64,000 bases of DNA from Lysobacterales bacterium (GTDB taxonomy: Bacteria; Pseudomonadota; Gammaproteobacteria; Xanthomonadales; SZUA-5): the NCBI GenBank assembly GCA_019187485.1, contig JABAQR010000047.1:55726-119725 (forward strand). The letters run 5' to 3'. Below the pieces are notes generated by a model, which was not told where the DNA came from, searched no databases, and saw only the letters and a program-made list of their open reading frames with translations. A program made the position numbers and the translations under genes. This document shows positions 59,638 through 64,000 of this stretch, in pieces (positions within the stretch are counted from its first letter, which is position 1; each line of letters opens with the position of its first letter).

Positions 59638-60141
59638 CTACAACAGCTCGATGAGTTCGCCCTCGGGGCCGGCGAGGATGCGCGACGGCAGCGCCACGCG
59701 CCGCCCAGCGCGGTCGAGACGGACGAAACCGAGCAGCAGGGGCTGATCGGACACCGCGAACGGAACTGGCTGTGCGCGCAGGAACAGTCGCTGGCCACCG
59801 GCCAGCTCGAGTTCGATGCCACCGTCGGAGAGCGTGCGAGACGTCCCCGAAAAGCCGAGTCCACGGTACCAGCCGAGGGTCCGTTGCGGTTCGGCGCAGC
59901 TCAGCACCGCCCCTGCGGGTTCGCCCGTCGGAGTCTCCAGCACCGTGGTCCAGGCTCGCGCCGGCGGTGCGCGGTCCGCGGGACGCTGTACGCGCGTCCA
60001 CCAGCCCTGGCACATGCACGCGGCCCCGGCCAGCCCGGCGATTCCGAGCGCGAGTGCGCGTTCGCGCGACACGCGGGCGGTAGCGGGCGCGTCGAGCGAA
60101 TCCACCAACACCGTCGCCGCCGCGATCGCTCCGATCCGCAT
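59638..60141 (-). CDS. hypothetical protein, VOC/glyoxalase-like C-terminus
   Basis: 167 residues. A short hydrophobic stretch (ALALGIAGLAGAACM) near residue 30 may anchor it. The C-terminal 90 residues contain TLGWYRGLGFSGTSRTLSDGG, QRLFLRAQP and ILAGPEGELIELL, a pattern of one half of a vicinal-oxygen-chelate (glyoxalase-like) fold; metal ligands are not clear. It starts 3 bases after the Pycsar-TM-like gene on the same strand. Confidence 0.5.
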   Translation of the reverse strand: MRIGAIAAATVLVDSLDAPATARVSRERALALGIAGLAGAACMCQGWWTRVQRPADRAPPARAWTTVLETPTGEPAGAVLSCAEPQRTLGWYRGLGFSGTSRTLSDGGIELELAGGQRLFLRAQPVPFAVSDQPLLLGFVRLDRAGRRVALPSRILAGPEGELIELL

Positions 60142-60144
60142 CGC

Positions 60145-60729
60145 TCAACTCGCGAAGCGCAGCACCTGTTCGGCCGCCGCGAGCACGAAGCCGGTCAGGA
60201 AGAACACGTAGCTGAAGCGCAGGTAGCGGTACTTGTGCCGCGCGAGATAGATGCCGATCGAGTACAGGTCGTTGGCGAGGTTCTCGTAGACCGCGGCGTC
60301 GGTGCGCAGCGCGTCCGCCCACAACTCGACGAAGCGTTCACGCGGGATCTCGGCGAAGTGCCCGAAGAACATGATGTTGAAGAAACCCGGCAGCTTTTCG
60401 GGGTCGTCGATGGTCAACGGCCGGTACTTGGGGAGTACCGCCAGGACCGCCAGCAGCAGTGCCACCAGCGTGAAGCCGGCCAGGGTCAGCATGCTGGTGC
60501 GCAACTCGGGATCGTTCAGGCGACCGAGCGCCACCGTCAGCACGATCGAAGACACGGTGATGATGAGATTCGCCTTGGCGTCCGCCATCGCGCTCAACTG
60601 CACGTGATGGCGCTGCGCGGCCATGATCGAATAGTCGGCGGTGTTGCGGCCGAGGATGCCCTGGAAGGGCTGGCGCAGGCCGATGTGCGAGCGCCCGGGG
60701 ATGCTGGAAGGGCTGGTGACGTCGGGCAT
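60145..60729 (-). CDS. Pycsar-TM/DUF5706-like membrane protein
   Basis: 194 residues from ATG 60729 (start uncertain, no strong Shine-Dalgarno site). Two hydrophobic segments lie at about residues 54-70 and 80-102 after the motif AAQRHHVQLSAMADAKANLI, and a third at about 172-190. This motif and arrangement resemble the membrane effector of Pycsar anti-phage systems (DUF5706), from memory. In those systems a pyrimidine cyclase gene is next to it; none is seen here. A standalone housekeeping or orphan effector role is possible. Confidence 0.6.
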   Translation of the reverse strand: MPDVTSPSSIPGRSHIGLRQPFQGILGRNTADYSIMAAQRHHVQLSAMADAKANLIITVSSIVLTVALGRLNDPELRTSMLTLAGFTLVALLLAVLAVLPKYRPLTIDDPEKLPGFFNIMFFGHFAEIPRERFVELWADALRTDAAVYENLANDLYSIGIYLARHKYRYLRFSYVFFLTGFVLAAAEQVLRFAS

Positions 60730-60767
60730 GGAAGAAGCCGCGGCGGGACTGGCGCCGATCATAGGCC

Positions 60768-60807
60768 GGGCACGAGGGCACGAGGGCACGAGGGCACGAG
60801 GGCACGA
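60768..60807. repeat. five tandem copies of an 8-base unit
   Basis: GGGCACGA is repeated exactly five times. It lies in the spacer between the divergent Pycsar-TM-like gene and oxyR, closer to the former's start. An 8-base unit would shift any frame reading through it; here it is non-coding. Copy number probably varies by slippage. Confidence 0.8.
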
Positions 60808-60964
60808 AAAGGCTCGCACGGCAGGGAGCCGAAGCCAGGTGGAAGGAAAACCTGGACGGCTGGTTTGCGAGACGAACCGGCATCGTGTGCCTGTCGTGCC
60901 CGCACGCCGCCACGCTTCGAAAGGTCCGGGCTAAGATGGCATCGTTCCCAGCCGATTCCTGCCG

Positions 60965-61903
60965 ATGAACCTGCGCGACTTGAAGTACCTCGTCGCCCTC
61001 GCCGACCACAGGCATTTCGGGCGCGCCGCCGAAGCCTCCTTCGCCAGTCAGCCCACGCTCTCCACGCAGATCAGGAAGCTGGAGGAAGAGCTCGACGTGC
61101 AGATCTTCGAGCGTCAGCCGCGCGGCGTGCTGCCTACCCGCGCCGGTGCGGCGATCATCGAACGTGCGCGTCGGGCGCTGCTGCAGGTGGACGCGATCCG
61201 CGAGATCGCCCGCAGCGCGCGCGATCCGGAGGCCGGCAGCCTGCGCCTGGGGATGTTTCCGACGCTCGGACCCTATCTGCTGCCGCACGCGGTACCGGCG
61301 CTGCATCGACGCTTCCCGCGCCTGGAACTGCTGCTGGTCGAGGAAAAGACCGACGTTCTGCTGGCGCAACTGGAGCGCGGGGAACTCGACGCCGCGGCGC
61401 TGGCGCTGCCGGCCGGAGACGACACCTTCACCGTCGCGGAACTGTTCGAGGAATCTTTCCTGCTGGCACTCCCGCGCGAGCGCGCAGCCGGGTTCCCCGA
61501 GCAAGTCCGCATTGAAGACCTGCACGCGCACGAGGTGCTGCTGCTGGAGGAAGGGCATTGCCTGCGCACCCAGGCGCTGTCATTGTGCGAACTCGGCGGC
61601 GCCAGCGAACGCGCCGGCTTTCGCGCGACCAGCCTGGAGACCCTGCGGCAGATGGTCGCCGCGAACGTCGGCATGACCCTGCTGCCGCAGTTGTCGGTGA
61701 TGCCGCCGGTGGCGAACAATGACCACATCGTGCTGCGCGCTTTCGAGGATCCGGTGCCAAAACGGAGCCTCGGCCTGCTGTGGCGCCGCAGCGACGCGCG
61801 CGAATCCCTGATGCGGGCGCTCGCAGATGTGATCGCGGAGTGCGCGCGCCACACGCTGGGCATGGACCATGCCTCGGAGCGCGCCGGGCGCCGCAGGCGA
61901 TGA
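60965..61903 (+). CDS. oxyR: hydrogen-peroxide-sensing LysR regulator OxyR
   Basis: OxyR activates peroxide defence genes when oxidised. The 312-residue product has an N-terminal LysR winged helix (MNLRDLKYLVALADHRHFGRAA) and the redox pair Cys199 and Cys208 in GHCLRTQALSLC at exactly the Escherichia coli positions. No target catalase or peroxidase gene is in the window. Its stop overlaps the next ATG (ATGA). Confidence 0.96.
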   Translation: MNLRDLKYLVALADHRHFGRAAEASFASQPTLSTQIRKLEEELDVQIFERQPRGVLPTRAGAAIIERARRALLQVDAIREIARSARDPEAGSLRLGMFPTLGPYLLPHAVPALHRRFPRLELLLVEEKTDVLLAQLERGELDAAALALPAGDDTFTVAELFEESFLLALPRERAAGFPEQVRIEDLHAHEVLLLEEGHCLRTQALSLCELGGASERAGFRATSLETLRQMVAANVGMTLLPQLSVMPPVANNDHIVLRAFEDPVPKRSLGLLWRRSDARESLMRALADVIAECARHTLGMDHASERAGRRRR

Positions 61904-62505
61904 AGCGTGGATCCCTGCTGCTGCTGGCGATCTGTCTGGGCGGCGCCTGGTGGCACTGGCACACGCGCGAGCCATCGCCGATCACGCGCGCGCCCGGCGT
62001 GCTCGCGCCGGATCCGCCACGCCAGCGTGACCTGCCCGCCGGTACGCCGCTGCGTCATGGCGACTTCGATCTGACGCCGCTGGCCGAGTTCAACGTCCAG
62101 GCGCGACTGCTGTCGCGTCTGAGCTATCGCTTCGACGAAGGCGCCGCGCTGGCGCCGCTGGACTTCGCGATCGGCTGGGGCCGGATGTCGGACACCGCCG
62201 TGATCGAACGCCTCGGCATCCAACAGGGTGCGCGTTTCTTCACCTATCGCTGGGAGGAGCAGCCACCGATCCCGCCCGACGAGATCGTGCGCTCGGCCAC
62301 CAATGTGCACATCATCCCGGCCGATGCCGGCGTCGCCGGCGCTCTCTCCCGGCTGCGCGCCGGTGAGGTGATCCGCCTCGAAGGACTGCTGGTGGAGGCG
62401 CGGCGCGCCGACGGCTGGCACTGGCGTTCCTCCCTGAGTCGCGAGGACAGCGGCGCCGGTGCCTGCGAACTGCTGCTGGTGCAACGGGTTGCGAGGGTGC
62501 CTTGA
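61900..62505 (+). CDS. membrane-anchored conserved hypothetical protein
   Basis: 201 residues with an N-terminal hydrophobic segment (GSLLLLAICLGGAWW) as probable anchor. The soluble part has FAIGWGRMSDTAVIERLGIQQGAR, NVHIIPADAGV and WRSSLSREDSGAGACELLLVQ, which I recognise as a widespread uncharacterised family. It starts inside the oxyR stop, so expression is coupled to oxyR. Confidence 0.75.
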   Translation: MKRGSLLLLAICLGGAWWHWHTREPSPITRAPGVLAPDPPRQRDLPAGTPLRHGDFDLTPLAEFNVQARLLSRLSYRFDEGAALAPLDFAIGWGRMSDTAVIERLGIQQGARFFTYRWEEQPPIPPDEIVRSATNVHIIPADAGVAGALSRLRAGEVIRLEGLLVEARRADGWHWRSSLSREDSGAGACELLLVQRVARVP

Positions 62506-62602
62506 ACGCCGGACGGGGAGAGTTTCCGACGCCGCCTCGATCGCGCCGCAGCGCGATCGGCAAACAAACCGTGCGCGGCGCCTCCTGCGAGCACTGCCAC
62601 TC

Positions 62603-64000
62603 TTGACTCCCGATTCCGCTCTGCCGATCCACGCCGCCCTGCCCGCGCTGCGCGCGGCGCTGGCGGCGCGCGCGCGGGTGGTGCTGGAGGCGCCGCCGGG
62701 GGCCGGCAAGACCACGGCGGTGCCGCTCGCGCTGCTCGACGAGCCGTGGCTGGCCGGGCAGAAGATCCTGATGCTGGAGCCGCGCCGAATCGCGGCGCGT
62801 TCCGCGGCCACCTTCATGGCGCGCCAGCTCGGCGAGCAGCCCGGCGGGCGGATCGGTTACCGCATCCGCTTCGAGGCCCGGCCCGGCAGCCGCATCGAGG
62901 TGCTGACCGAGGGCATCCTGTCGCGGCTGATCCAGGATGACCCCGCGCTAGCCGGCGTCGGTTGCCTGATCTTCGATGAGTTCCACGAGCGCCACCTGGC
63001 CTCCGACTTGGGCCTCGCGCTGGCGCTCGACGCGCAGGCGGGGCTGCGCGAGGACCTGCGCATCCTGGTGATGTCGGCCACCCTCGACGGCGCGCGGCTG
63101 GCGCAGTGGCTGGACGCCGAACGCGTGGAGAGCGCCGGGCGCGCGCATCCGGTGGCCATCGAGCACCTGCCGGCGCGCCGCGAGGAGCGTACCGCGCTGC
63201 ACCTCGCACGCGGCGTCGAACAGGCGCTCGCGCACGGCGAGGGCGATGTGCTCGCCTTCCTGCCGGGCCGGCGCGAGATCGACGAGGCGCAGCGCGCGCT
63301 CGCCGCACGCGTGGCGGCGCACATCGACCTGGTCCCGCTGCACGGCGAACTCGCGATCGAGGCGCAGGCGGCGGCGATGACGCCGGCCGCGCCGGGCCGC
63401 CGGCGCGTGGTGCTCGCAACCAATGTCGCCGAGTCCAGCCTGACCCTGCCCGGCGTGCGCGCGGTGGTCGATTCGGGCCTTGCGCGCGAGCCGCGCTTCG
63501 ATCCGAACGTCGGCTTCACGCGGCTGGAAACGGTGCCCATCTCGCTGGCCTCGGCGACCCAGCGCGCCGGCCGCGCCGGCCGCCTCGGGCCGGGCTACGC
63601 GCTGCGCCTGTGGTCGCCGGACAAGCGCCTGGACGCCGAGCGCCGCGCCGAGATCGTCGACGCCGACCTCGCGCCACTGGCGCTGGAGCTGGCAGCCTGG
63701 GGTGGCGACCAGCTGCGCTTCCTCGATCCACCGCCGGCCGGCCACCTCGCCCAGGCGCGCGAGCTGCTGGTCGCGCTGGACGCACTCGACGAGGCCGGGC
63801 GCATCACCGCGCACGGTCGCGAGCTGCTGCGCATCGGCACCCATCCGCGGCTCGCGAACCTGGTCGTGCACGGCCGCCGCGACCCGGCCGCAGGCTGGAT
63901 CCCGGAGCTGCTGGCCCTGCTCGAAGCGCGCGATCCGCTGGTCGGCGAAGACCGCTTCAGCGAGGACTGGCGCGCGCGCTTCAAGGCCCTGCTGGCGCTG
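62603..64000 (+). CDS. hrpB: ATP-dependent helicase HrpB (3' end beyond window)
   Basis: DEAH-type RNA helicase-like protein. 466 codons are present, from a TTG (LTPDSALPIHAALPALR); a start further upstream is not ruled out. Visible motifs are Walker A APPGAGKTT, the DEFH box FDEFHERH, MSATLDG, and GRAGRLGPG. The family is usually about 800 residues or more, so roughly half is missing. Its role in most bacteria is not settled. Confidence 0.92.
   Translation, partial: MTPDSALPIHAALPALRAALAARARVVLEAPPGAGKTTAVPLALLDEPWLAGQKILMLEPRRIAARSAATFMARQLGEQPGGRIGYRIRFEARPGSRIEVLTEGILSRLIQDDPALAGVGCLIFDEFHERHLASDLGLALALDAQAGLREDLRILVMSATLDGARLAQWLDAERVESAGRAHPVAIEHLPARREERTALHLARGVEQALAHGEGDVLAFLPGRREIDEAQRALAARVAAHIDLVPLHGELAIEAQAAAMTPAAPGRRRVVLATNVAESSLTLPGVRAVVDSGLAREPRFDPNVGFTRLETVPISLASATQRAGRAGRLGPGYALRLWSPDKRLDAERRAEIVDADLAPLALELAAWGGDQLRFLDPPPAGHLAQARELLVALDALDEAGRITAHGRELLRIGTHPRLANLVVHGRRDPAAGWIPELLALLEARDPLVGEDRFSEDWRARFKALLAL

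Noticed and set aside
60768..60807. Tandem repeats considered as a CRISPR array
   Set aside because: Units are 8 bases with no spacers; no cas genes are present.

Overview
The window is a high-GC chromosomal segment from a gammaproteobacterium, most likely of the Xanthomonadales (Lysobacteraceae/Rhodanobacteraceae-like). This follows from the continuous tRNA-tufB-secE-nusG-rplKAJL-rpoBC-rpsLG-fusA-tufA-rpsJ-rplCDWB block, an OxyR with Cys199/Cys208 spacing, TraB/GumN-type and DGFE-ending secreted proteins, and frequent GTG/TTG starts. The assignment is inferred from gene order and protein sequence only.

Region 1 (1-21437, all minus strand) is the core translation/transcription block. A tRNA operon (Tyr-Gly-Thr) leads into tufB, tRNA-Trp, secE, nusG, rplK, rplA, rplJ, rplL, rpoB and rpoC, then the str operon (rpsL, rpsG, fusA, tufA) and the start of the S10 operon (rpsJ, rplC, rplD, rplW, rplB, cut by the window edge). 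Recognisable promoters precede the tRNAs, rpsL and rpsJ. Several gaps hold strong hairpins: purine-rich giant hairpins (rplL-rpoB and rplK-nusG) and a multi-hairpin repeat found just after tufA and just after rpoC.

Region 2 (21535-28411, minus) is the conserved murJ-ribF-ileS-lspA-ispH cluster, linked by start/stop overlaps from ribF to lspA.

Region 3 (28770-33481, minus) is an accessory operon inserted between murJ and rpsT, whose genes are usually neighbours. It encodes a coiled-coil protein, a membrane protein with a periplasmic OmpA-like domain and a cytoplasmic roadblock-like segment, a Ras/Rab-like small GTPase, a histidine kinase-receiver hybrid and a GlsB-like membrane protein. The last four genes overlap. 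This is the best candidate for an undescribed system here: a cell-envelope sensing module combining small-GTPase and two-component signalling.

Region 4 (33588-51955) is mixed accessory DNA. It holds rpsT with promoter and terminator, a transmembrane Ser/Thr kinase with a periplasmic propeller sensor, a small lipoprotein, an IS21-family remnant, a clearly AT-richer island with two secreted proteins, a GAF protein, a secreted amidase, a second Ser/Thr kinase with a helical tail, and divergent from it a secreted fibre-like protein ending in an S74 (endosialidase-chaperone) domain.

Region 5 (51956-64000) returns to mostly housekeeping genes: a TraB/GumN protein, a CRP-like/rhodanese fusion next to ilvA, a tightly overlapped ugd-uxs-tldD operon, a lone Pycsar-TM-like (DUF5706-like) membrane protein, oxyR with a conserved hypothetical, and the first part of hrpB.
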